A stretch of 43,372 bases of DNA from Bacteroidales bacterium (GTDB taxonomy: Bacteria; Bacteroidota; Bacteroidia; Bacteroidales; UBA932), in assembly GCA_017465225.1 (NCBI GenBank), contig JAFTWQ010000027.1, positions 1 to 43,372 on the forward strand. The letters are read 5' to 3'. A program made the position numbers and the translations under genes. Below are positions 31,881-39,900 of this stretch, piece by piece. Below the pieces are notes generated by a model that saw only the letters and a program-made list of their open reading frames with translations, did no database searches and was not told the origin of the DNA. Positions within the stretch are counted from its first letter, which is position 1; each line of letters opens with the position of its first letter.

Positions 31881-31911
31881 TTTGCAAATCTCATAAATTG
31901 TAGTACATTTG
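31881..31911 (+). promoter_or_regulatory. Promoter of tRNA-Leu
   Basis: TTTG (31881-31884), a 19-base spacer, then TACATTTG (31904-31911) and CAGTCC. The layout is the same as at the initiator tRNA promoter. Confidence 0.85.
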
Positions 31912-31922
31912 CAGTCCGATTC

Positions 31923-32004
31923 GCGGGCGTGTTGAAATTGGTAGACAAGCCAGACTTAGGATCTGGTGCCGTGAGGCGTATGGGTTCGATTCCCTTCGCC
32001 CGCA
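31923..32004 (+). tRNA. tRNA-Leu (anticodon TAG)
   Basis: An 82-nt class II tRNA with a long variable arm (TGCCGTGAGGCGT). Acceptor stem GCGGGCG/CGCCCGC, discriminator A. Anticodon stem-loop CCAGA-CTTAGGA-TCTGG gives anticodon TAG. The T stem ATGGG/CCCTT contains one T-T mismatch. CCA is not encoded. Confidence 0.95.
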
Positions 32005-32007
32005 CTC

Positions 32008-32045
32008 AAAAATGACTCAGCTTTCCAGCTGGGTCATTTTTGTTT
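32008..32045 (+). terminator. Terminator of tRNA-Leu
   Basis: AAATGACTCAGCT (32010-32022) pairs with AGCTGGGTCATTT (32027-32039) with one G-T pair and a TTCC loop, followed by TTG and TTTT. Confidence 0.88.
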
Positions 32046-32220
32046 TCGGCACAGCCGAAAATCGTGCGGTCGAAGGGAATCCGTCTTAACCCCAGTCAGC
32101 TGCGCTGACAGCCCCTATTAGGGGCATACCGACCACTCCCTTTGGTCGGGTCGGGCGGCCCCGCTGCTTCAACTTTCTGCGAAAGTCTCGCTGACGCGGA
32201 TACCGCGGCGCTGATGCGCC
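32043..32220. repeat. Cluster of seven short perfect hairpins downstream of tRNA-Leu
   Basis: In 178 bases there are seven near-consecutive inverted repeats. Their arms are TTTTCGGC (32043-32061), GTCAGC (32095-32109), GCCCC (32111-32125), CCGACCA (32129-32149), ACTTTC (32172-32186), CGCGG (32195-32207) and GGCGC (32207-32220). Most have 3- to 5-base loops. At 32064-32082 there is also an inverted, 17-of-19 match to the 3' end of the tRNA-Leu gene (31987-32005). No reading frame of coding character was seen. The segment is G+C-rich, while the following 32221-32384 is more ordinary and shows nothing I recognise until a promoter box at 32385. It could be a structured RNA, a repeat element, or debris of an integration site. 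Confidence 0.6.
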
Positions 32221-32384
32221 TTGTGTGTTACTGACAATTCGGGCGGAGTCAATGGGTACTATACCTTGGACGTTTTTAGCGGAAAATCTTGCCGTGGTGT
32301 CATGTAAATCTATTCAAAGTCATTGTTTTCAACACACCTCGGTCGTTTTTATGCACTTTTATGGACAAGGTGAACGAATTTTTA

Positions 32385-32392
32385 TAACTTTG
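32385..32392 (+). promoter_or_regulatory. -7 promoter box for the surface-protein operon
   Basis: TAACTTTG fits TAnnTTTG, 32 bases before the ATG of the 36-aa peptide. It probably drives the peptide, the large lipoprotein and possibly the next gene. Confidence 0.6.
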
Positions 32393-32424
32393 ACTTTTCT
32401 GGCCGTAGAAATTATATTATTAAT

Positions 32425-32535
32425 ATGGAAGATAAAAGGTATGAGACTCCGGAGATTGAAGTTCTGGAGATTGATGCAGAGGGAGTTCTCTGCGCGAGTA
32501 ATGAGATCCTTGATGAGAATGAAGGAGAATGGTAA
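32425..32535 (+). CDS. 36-residue acidic peptide upstream of the surface lipoprotein
   Basis: The frame reads MEDKRYETPEIEVLEIDAEG then VLCASNEILDENEGEW. It has 14 acidic and 2 basic residues, no signal peptide and one Cys. Short peptides with a central P[EST][IV]xV[LV]E[IL] motif and a Gly- and acid-rich tail are common in Bacteroidales, often next to fimbrillin-like or secreted-protein genes; their role is unknown. It has its own promoter box and ends 15 bases before the lipoprotein ATG. That spacing and the coding-like base pattern support a real gene. Confidence 0.7.
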   Translation: MEDKRYETPEIEVLEIDAEGVLCASNEILDENEGEW

Positions 32536-32550
32536 ACCTACGATAATTTG

Positions 32551-34437
32551 ATGAATATGAAAAAGTTATTGCTGGCTCTCGCTGCGGTGGCAGTGATGTC
32601 TTCTGCCTGTCATAAAGCCGAGGTTGAAGCTCCGGTAAATGAGCGCAGAGTGCTTGATGCAACTATAGAAAATATTGCCGTGACCAGGACTGTGATGGAT
32701 GAAGACAACAATATCCGTTGGTCGGAGGTGGATCAGATTGTGGGCTTTATGAAATCTACATTTGGTGCGAAATTCCAGGTGACCGGATCAAGTGTCGGCG
32801 AGACATCGGCAAGTTTTGAGGAGGTAAGCAGTGACGGGCTGAATGCCGGTACTGAACTTGACCATATCATCGCCTATTATCCATATTCATCTTCGGTAAA
32901 GATCGCAAAGTCGGGTCCCAACTATGCTCTGGATGTCGTTCTTCCTGCGGAGCAGACATATGTCCAGGAAAGTTTCGGCAATGGTGCAATGCCAATGGTT
33001 GCTGTAAGCGAGACTAACAACATCACCTTCAGGAATGTTTGCGGCGGCATGAAGCTCCAGCTTAAGGGAACACAGAAAGTCGCATCCGTAAAGGTAGAAG
33101 GCAAGAATGGCGAAATCCTTTCCGGCGCTGCTGTCGTTATCGCCTATACAGATGGAACCAAGCCTTCCATCACAATGTCCGACGAGACGTCCACATCAGT
33201 AACTCTCAATTGTGGTTCGGGGGTACAGCTCAATGAAAACGATGCAACAGAGTTCATCATTTCTCTCCCTCCTGTATTTTTCAGCCAGGGCTTTACCGTC
33301 ACAATTACAGATTCTGATGGAGAAACGCAAACAATAGAAACGGATAAAGCTAATGAGGTCAAAAGATCTTCAATTCTCGTGATGCCATATGTTACACTTG
33401 AATCATCAGATTCTTCCGTTTCTGAAGGGATAGATCTTGGACTTGTCGGAACCGCAAATTGTTATATTGTATCAGAGATCGGAATATATAGATTCACTCC
33501 TACCAAGGGTAATAGCAATGAATCCGTGGGAGACATCGCGTTTGCAGAGACTCTTTGGGAAACATTCGGAACAGATGTGACTCCGAATGTGGGTGATCTT
33601 GTCAAGAATGTGAAATATGCAGATGGAGCGATCAGTTTCGAGACTCCATCCCCATTCAAGGAAGGTAACGCCGTCATCGCAGCGAAGGACGCGTCAGGTA
33701 ATATTCTTTGGTCATGGCATATCTGGCTTACCGATGAGCCTCAGGGACAGGTTTATTACAACAACGCCGGCACAATGATGGATCGCAACCTCGGTGCTAC
33801 TTCTGCAACTCCGGGCGATGTGGGGGGGCTTGGTCTTCTGTATCAGTGGGGAAGGAAGGATCCTTTCTTGGGGTCTTCCTCAATAAACGAGGACATTTTT
33901 GCTAAATCTACAGCAAGATGGCCCTCATCCGTTTCGTCAGATTCAAGAGGAGCGATTGAGTACGCCATCTCTCATCCTATGACTTTCATTTCTGCTAATG
34001 AAAGTAATTGTGATTGGTATTATACAGGAAATGATGTAACCGACAATACACGTTGGACAACCTCTGATAAGCCCAAGTCAATTTACGATCCTTGTCCAGT
34101 AGGTTGGCGTGTTCCCGATGGTGGTGGTGATGGTATATGGTCAAGCGCTTGTGGATCTACATTATCCTTTGACGGTTATCCATACGACAGCTCAAACGAG
34201 GGCATGAATTTCTCAGGTAAGTTCGGACCAGCTACTACCATCTGGTATCCGGCTTCTGGTTTTCGCAACGATAGCGATGGCAGTCTCCGTTATGTAGGTT
34301 ACTACGGTTTTTGTTGGTCAGCATCGCCTTCCGTTTACAATGCGCACTACCTGTATTTCTACAAACTCGGTCGCGTCTATCCGTCTGACAGTAACTGGCG
34401 CGCGTTCGGCCATTCTGTTCGTTGTCTTCAAGAATAA
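32551..34437 (+). CDS. Surface lipoprotein: fimbrillin-like N-terminus with C-terminal FISUMP domain
   Basis: The 628-aa product starts with a lipoprotein signal (MKKLLLALAAVAVMSSAC). Residues about 30-290 resemble a fimbrillin-like (Mfa/FimA-type) domain: TRTVMDEDNNIRWSEVDQI, AYYPYSS and ITFRNVCGGMKLQLKG. From about 290 a Fibrobacter succinogenes major paralogous (FISUMP) domain follows, with MDRNLGATS, GLLYQWGRKDPF, DPCPVGWRVP and the closing SVRCLQE. Such two-part proteins are likely adhesins, possibly at a pilus tip. The last 40 codons have an unusual make-up (see the separate entry). ATG at 32551 or 32557 can serve as start. The 36-aa peptide precedes it, and a small barrel-like gene follows 125 bases later. 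Confidence 0.82.
   Translation: MNMKKLLLALAAVAVMSSACHKAEVEAPVNERRVLDATIENIAVTRTVMDEDNNIRWSEVDQIVGFMKSTFGAKFQVTGSSVGETSASFEEVSSDGLNAGTELDHIIAYYPYSSSVKIAKSGPNYALDVVLPAEQTYVQESFGNGAMPMVAVSETNNITFRNVCGGMKLQLKGTQKVASVKVEGKNGEILSGAAVVIAYTDGTKPSITMSDETSTSVTLNCGSGVQLNENDATEFIISLPPVFFSQGFTVTITDSDGETQTIETDKANEVKRSSILVMPYVTLESSDSSVSEGIDLGLVGTANCYIVSEIGIYRFTPTKGNSNESVGDIAFAETLWETFGTDVTPNVGDLVKNVKYADGAISFETPSPFKEGNAVIAAKDASGNILWSWHIWLTDEPQGQVYYNNAGTMMDRNLGATSATPGDVGGLGLLYQWGRKDPFLGSSSINEDIFAKSTARWPSSVSSDSRGAIEYAISHPMTFISANESNCDWYYTGNDVTDNTRWTTSDKPKSIYDPCPVGWRVPDGGGDGIWSSACGSTLSFDGYPYDSSNEGMNFSGKFGPATTIWYPASGFRNDSDGSLRYVGYYGFCWSASPSVYNAHYLYFYKLGRVYPSDSNWRAFGHSVRCLQE
34318..34434 (+). other. Possible diversity-generating retroelement variable region
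   Basis: The last 39 sense codons of the lipoprotein gene alternate between a conserved scaffold (SASPS, NA, LYF, PS, RA, SVRCLQE) and positions whose codons nearly all end in C or T. Examples are TAC, CTC, GGT, CGC, TTC and CAT. Each can arise from AAC or AAT by changes at adenines only, the fingerprint of DGR mutagenesis. A TGG and one AAA do not fit that rule. No template repeat or reverse transcriptase is present in the window, so this is an inference from codon pattern and from known DGR targeting of C-type-lectin-like C-termini. Confidence 0.4.
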
Positions 34438-34562
34438 TATTAAATCAGAGTATTTATTGCTCGTACTAAAAAAGGAGAGACGTCAGACCATTTCCACTTT
34501 TTTGTTTGTTCTAGTTCTTTTTTATTCTTACCTTGCAGAATCAACCTGACAAATAGAGACTT

Positions 34563-35174
34563 ATGAAAAAACTGATGCTTTTGAGTGTGGCGCTCTTTCT
34601 GTTTCTGCAATTGGGAACCTATGCGCAGGAGATTTCGGATGGAACCGCAAGGGGGCGTGAAAGGGAGAATGTGGATTATCTGAATTCGGTGAAGATCACT
34701 TTTCTTTCGTGGCTGAGCGGCAGTACCAAGATTTCCTATGAGCGCGCTTTCCCGGATGTGAGGCAGAGCGGGGAGATATGCGGAAGCCTTATCTGCGCGG
34801 GATATGACAAGTACCATAATGATCCGCTTGGCTTTACTGTCCGATATGGGCATAAATTCTTCATGCCTGATAAGGACGGCATTTCATTGAAGGGGTTCTA
34901 CCTTCGTCCTGAGGTCATGTATTCACATTATAATTACAGCCGCAGGATGGATGGCGGGCGTACACTTGCCAATATGGGAGCTGTGCTGGGTACGGTCGGT
35001 TATCAGTATGTCTACCGCCGCTTCCTTGCAGATTTCTGGGTTGGTGGCGGCTATGCCTTCGGAAATCCTGCCGAGACCCATTATCACCATGGCTTTGAGC
35101 TGTGGCACTGGTTCGACAGGGTGAATACCAATATCGCGATGAGCTTCAGCATCAGGCTCGGTATCTGCTTCTGA
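34563..35174 (+). CDS. Small outer-membrane beta-barrel-like protein
   Basis: The 203-aa product has a signal peptide (MKKLMLLSVALFLFLQLGTYA) and then amphipathic strand-like stretches rich in Tyr, Gly and Arg. Examples are SVKITFLSWLSGSTKISYE, GFYLRPEVMYSHYNYS and YRRFLADFWVGGGYAFG. It ends in Phe (SIRLGICF), as many outer-membrane barrels do. It resembles the DUF3575-type proteins of Bacteroidota, though I cannot confirm the family. It follows the FISUMP lipoprotein by 125 bases, with only an imperfect -7-like TTACCTTG in between, and could be part of the same surface structure. No catalytic motif is visible. Confidence 0.72.
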   Translation: MKKLMLLSVALFLFLQLGTYAQEISDGTARGRERENVDYLNSVKITFLSWLSGSTKISYERAFPDVRQSGEICGSLICAGYDKYHNDPLGFTVRYGHKFFMPDKDGISLKGFYLRPEVMYSHYNYSRRMDGGRTLANMGAVLGTVGYQYVYRRFLADFWVGGGYAFGNPAETHYHHGFELWHWFDRVNTNIAMSFSIRLGICF

Positions 35175-35316
35175 TACAGACCAATCGGTAAAAATCTCTG
35201 TGTTTCTACCTGTTGATAGCCGTTTCTCTCGTTTTTTGGCGGTTTTTCCGTAGCAAGAGGTAAAAAACTGCTCGGAATTGCCTTTTGACAATCCCGGGCT
35301 GTTTCGGTTTCCTACT

Positions 35317-36105
35317 TTATTTCTTTTTGGCTTCGCGGACCAGCGGACGGAAGTAGCTGGTAGTGGTGTCGTACCAGAAGTCTATGGCCAGGACGTCGGA
35401 CGCGTCCTTGACGCCTCTGAAGTTGCAGTATACTGTCTTTCCGGATGCATTCACATAATAGTAGCCGTTCTTGTCGGCATTGATGGTGAATCCCTTGTAT
35501 TCCGCAGGCAGTACCACTCCGTTGGCATCCGGCTTGACCTCCGGTACAACAGGCTCTTCAGGTACTTCAGAACCATCACCTCCTTCCGGATCCTCCGGGT
35601 CGTCCGGATTTTCAGTATCTCCCGTTTCTCCTGGATTCTCCGGCACGACAGCCGGTCCGTCATCCTCCGGTGTCTCAACTTCTCCCGGAGTCTCTGTATC
35701 ACCAGGCCCTGCAGGCTCTGAAGGCTTCTCCGGCTCTACAGGCTGCTCCGGTACAACCGGCTCAGGCGGCAGGATACGGTCGATGAATTCCATGACCATT
35801 TCAGCTCCTGTCAAAGTCGTGACATTCCATCGGGTGGAATCGATCTGGAGGTCGCCGCTGGCATGGTCGTAGGTGTATGGGAATGCACCTTTCACGTTCT
35901 CGATGCAGCAGAAGCCCTGCTTGTAGAACGATATGGCCTTGATCGAACAGCTGTCCAGCTCGGCGACCTTCTCCCCGTTGAAATAGAATTCCCCCTTGTA
36001 GCCTTCCCAGTTTCCGACAGGGGAGTCAAGCGGCCCCAGATAAGCGTCTGGCTTGCAGGCTGCCAGCAGCAGGACCGATAGTATGATTGCGAATCTTTTC
36101 ATCAT
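35317..36105 (-). CDS. Lipoprotein with a Pro/Glu/Gly-rich linker
   Basis: The 262-aa product has a lipoprotein signal with Cys at residue 17 (LSVLLLAACKPD). Residues about 20-110 form a compact domain (SPVGNWEGYKGEFYFNGEKV). A low-complexity linker of roughly 80 residues follows, dominated by Pro, Glu, Gly and Asp (for example PPEPVVPEQPVEPEKPSEP), then a C-terminal beta-rich domain (GFTINADKNGYYYVNASGK). The linker would hold the last domain away from the membrane. The first ATG overlaps the prmA stop by 4 bases. Function unknown; the coupling to prmA looks incidental. The 142 bases between its end and the convergent gene hold nothing recognisable. Confidence 0.78.
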   Translation of the reverse strand: MMKRFAIILSVLLLAACKPDAYLGPLDSPVGNWEGYKGEFYFNGEKVAELDSCSIKAISFYKQGFCCIENVKGAFPYTYDHASGDLQIDSTRWNVTTLTGAEMVMEFIDRILPPEPVVPEQPVEPEKPSEPAGPGDTETPGEVETPEDDGPAVVPENPGETGDTENPDDPEDPEGGDGSEVPEEPVVPEVKPDANGVVLPAEYKGFTINADKNGYYYVNASGKTVYCNFRGVKDASDVLAIDFWYDTTTSYFRPLVREAKKK

Positions 36106-36956
36106 TTCCTGAATTTGATACAGCACCAGTTGTCGATAGAATCATGACTTACATATTCCAGACCGGCAGCAGCAGCTGTCCCTATGAGCATCGGCATGTC
36201 CTCGACATAGAAGCCGCTTACAAACAGCAGGCCTCCCTTGTGGAGCGAATGCGCGTATGTCGGCATGTCCTGGATAAGGATGTTGCGGTTGATGTTCGCG
36301 AGAATGACGTCGTATGTATTCCTCTGGAGGAGCGATGCATCTCCGCAGTATGTCTCGATCCTTGTGCCTACCTTGTTGAGCCTAGCGTTGTCATATGCAG
36401 AGATGGCAGCAACCGCATCGATGTCGATGCCGTAGACCTTGGCGGCCTTCATCTTTGCGGCGAGGATGGCGAGAATGGCGGTACCGCAGCCCATGTCAAG
36501 CACGACCTTGTCTCTTACCTCATCTTCATTCTGGAGGAGGGCACGGCACATCATATATGTGGTCTGGTGGTGACCGGTACCGAAGGCCATCTTCGGGTCG
36601 ATGGTGATATTGAATCTCGTCTTCTTGAGGCCTTCATGGAAGGATGCCTTTATAGTGCACTTCCCGTCTACCACGATAGGGGTGAACTGGCTTTCCCAGA
36701 CGGCGTTCCAGTTCACGGCAGGCATAAGGCTGGCGTTGAATTCCACATCGAAGCCCATGCCTTCAAGCCCGCTCAAGACGATCTTTAGAGCGTGTGCGTC
36801 ATATAATTCCTTCTGTATGTAGCATTTGAGGAAAGGGTCTTCCATAGTGAAGGACTCGAATGGCAGTTCGCTGATCTCTGCCGTAACAATTTCAGCGTTC
36901 TCTTCGCTGAACGGTGCGATCTTTATCGCAACCTCAATGTATTCCTGGCTGTTCAT
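36102..36956 (-). CDS. prmA: Ribosomal protein L11 methyltransferase
   Basis: The 284-aa enzyme trimethylates ribosomal protein L11. The Rossmann-fold SAM site is VVLDMGCGTAILAILAAKM, preceded by the family block DPKMAFGTGHHQTTYMM and followed by VYGIDID. The catalytic-loop equivalent reads VILANINRNIL. The N-terminal substrate-binding part (about residues 1-60) is present. The 5' end overlaps the end of the AsmA-like gene by 23 bases, and the next lipoprotein overlaps its stop by 4, so the three genes form one operon. Confidence 0.95.
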   Translation of the reverse strand: MNSQEYIEVAIKIAPFSEENAEIVTAEISELPFESFTMEDPFLKCYIQKELYDAHALKIVLSGLEGMGFDVEFNASLMPAVNWNAVWESQFTPIVVDGKCTIKASFHEGLKKTRFNITIDPKMAFGTGHHQTTYMMCRALLQNEDEVRDKVVLDMGCGTAILAILAAKMKAAKVYGIDIDAVAAISAYDNARLNKVGTRIETYCGDASLLQRNTYDVILANINRNILIQDMPTYAHSLHKGGLLFVSGFYVEDMPMLIGTAAAAGLEYVSHDSIDNWCCIKFRK

Positions 36957-39900
36957 TATATAATGTATCCTTTATTTCCTGTATTTCATTTTCTGTTTCC
37001 GGGGGTCCGGCTTCCTCCGTCTGCGCCTCTTCAAGCTGCTTCTGTTCCTCAGCCGAAAGCTCTTCCATCTGCTGTTCTGCGGCATTCACATAGCCGATCT
37101 GCTGCTTGAGTTCCTCGATGGCCTCCTGCTTCTCGTTCTCCCTTACGGCGAGATCCACACCCTTCTCGAAGATGCTCCTGATGGATTCCACAAGGTTTAT
37201 CCTGGTCTCATCGATCACTGCCGAGAAGACAGGTACATTGATGTTCTTGTATTTCGGCTTTCCGATCCTGAACTTCATCTTGTCGAAGTTCGGTCCGTAC
37301 ATGTCCACACCAATCTTGAATACCATAGGTGACCTGATTATCGAAGCATGGTACTTGAAAGACATGTCGAGATTGTGCAGGCCGCTCAGCGCAAGGGTGT
37401 ATCTGTCCAGCTCGACCACGAACGGGAACACTTCGATTGTGTTGTCCTTGATGACTCCCTCCACTGTCATCCGGTCGATCTTACCTTCCTTGCTGTTCTT
37501 GAACTTCAGTTTCTTTGCAAGGTCGCTGAATACCTCGTTGTCGCTCATGGTCAGGTTCTCACCCTCTATGCGGAGGACACCGTTGATGCTTGGTGTGATG
37601 ATGTTCATGCATGTGTCAAGGCTTGCGGTAGCGGCTATATCACAGTCTACCAGGCCTTTGAAGGAATTCAGGAGAGGCATTATCGTGTCGATCGCCGGCA
37701 TCATGGCAATCACCTTTTCTGTGGTCACGTCCGTCAGGTTGAAGTCGAATCCTGTTCTGATGTCCTGCTTGCTTCTGGTAGCGTAGAAGCCCTCGAATGC
37801 AGCCGTTCCCATGTTGGTCACAGCCTTTGAATCAACGATCTGCAGGCAGCGCTCCTTCATGACCATGTCTGCTGTGAAGCTGCTGATCTCGAGGTCGGAG
37901 AAAGTGATGTTCTGCGCATCAAGCCTGATGTCTGCATTAAGATTTGAAGGTACTACGATCAGGGTGTTGAGCTCCTCAGTATCAAGACTGTCGGCCACGA
38001 CCATCTGGAGGAACTCCGAATCCGATACATCAGCCATCTTGTCCGCATCTTTCGGCGGGGTATATGATGCTCCGGTGTTGTATGCGGCAAGCAGTTCGTC
38101 GGCATTCATCTTGTCGGATGAAATGTCGAGATCGAGCATGTATGTGCCTCTTCCGAGGAGGGCGCGCCTGAGGCCGGACAATGATCCGCGTGCGGAAAGG
38201 ACTGACTCTCCGGCATTTATCTTGATGTTGTCGATCTTGAGCTCGTTGTTGTCCAGGCTTATGTCGATGCCCTTGATGATGTTTCTCAAAGGCAGGTATG
38301 GGGTCATGAGGATACCGGTGCGCACGTCAAGATCGCAGCGGAGATCCCATTCGCGGAAATACTTGGCCATACTGCCGTCGAGCTTGAAGCTGATATCCTT
38401 TGCCTTGAAATCCTCTTCGACCATCCATGACGGAACCTCCCTTGCCTGACGTCGCGACCGCAGCATCGCCATGAGGGAGTCTCGCGGCATGTCAGGATAG
38501 GCGAGTGCGAGCGAGTCCATGAATGCCTTTCTCTTCTGCCTCCTTTCGACAGAATTCATTGCGGCATTTCCCTTGACTGTGGCGTCGGTCAGGATGGCAC
38601 GGTTGGTCTCGTCCCTGAGGTAGATCCTCTTGTTGGTGCTCGACAGACTCAGGACAGGAATTTCCGGATTGTCCTTTTTCGGAACCATCTGGAAAGTGTT
38701 GAGGGTGTTGTCCAGCATTACGGACATGCCTTCCCCGTCCTCTACGGTAAGGCTCTTGGCCTTTATGTGTCCTCCAAGAGGGTAGACCTTGGTAGTGTCT
38801 GCGAATGCGTTTACCGAGTTCTTTGCAGAGAATGAGATGCCTTCTCCGTTTGCCGTGAGGGCATCCTTGAAGTTCATGTCTGCCTTTGAAATGCTTCCGT
38901 TTATGGCAAGCAGCCTAAATTCGCTGCCTGGATCCTTTATGGATGTCTTTGTCTCCGGCCCGATGGTGATCCTGACGGCTCCGATGGCTATGTCGACTGT
39001 GTCCTCCGGCGATTTCATGATGATGCCGTCGCTGATCAGTGTGCCCGACAGATCTGCCTGTCCGAAGTTATATATGTCCATCTGGGACATCCTGAGGCTG
39101 CCTTCAAGCTCTGCCGACATGCTGCCGGAAGCCTGTATCCCGGAATTCTTCGGAAGGAATGTCAGGAGAGAGTCCGCTGATGCCCGGAGCTTGCCGTCAA
39201 TACCTATGACAGGATCGTCTCCAAGCAGGTCGGTGATGCTTGCGCTGGCGTTGAGGTCGAGGCCGTATGTGCTGACATCGGCTTTGCTGACCGTTATTCC
39301 GAGCTTCCCGTCTTCCTGTGTCCTGGCGTTTACTGCGAGGGCCAAGGCTATGTCATGCTTTATGTCCTTGTGGCTTAACGAGGTTTCAGGAACGGTCAGT
39401 GTCGCGTCGATTGAAGGCAGCTGTCCGTTTCCGATGTTTCCGACGCATGTGCCATCGAGGTTGATGACAGCGCCGGTCCTTACCTTCGCCGCTTCCGGTA
39501 TGAAGTTCTTTACGAAGCCGTCAATCATGTCCTCGACCTTGCATTCCTTGACGTTGAAGCTTGCATCTACTTCCGTCATCCCGTCAATGCGCCGGAGCTC
39601 CGCGTCGAATCCGATAGGGATGGCTGCGATCTCAGCCTTGAATCCATGCATTGCGATTGCAGGAACGCTGTCTTCTGGGAATGCCGCCGTGCCTTTGACC
39701 GAGATGGGCACATTGATGCGGCCGAAGGCCCTTGTGGCGAGAAGCGCCTTTGCTTCTGCGTGCACGTCAAGATGGTCATGGTGTTCATGGAGATGAAGCT
39801 TGTTCAGCCCGAGGGCTACTGTGTCGGCTGCAATCCTTCCTGCCACCATGAGGCTGTCGATGGTGAGTCCGATCCTGTTTCTCGAAGCCCTCCTTGTGTC

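Noticed and set aside
32043-32220. CRISPR array
   Set aside because: The hairpins differ from one another in sequence and there are no regularly spaced identical repeats or cas genes.
38789-39796. A 335-codon plus-strand frame inside the AsmA-like gene
   Set aside because: Shadow frame; the minus-strand protein has the signal anchor, domain pattern, promoter and operon context.
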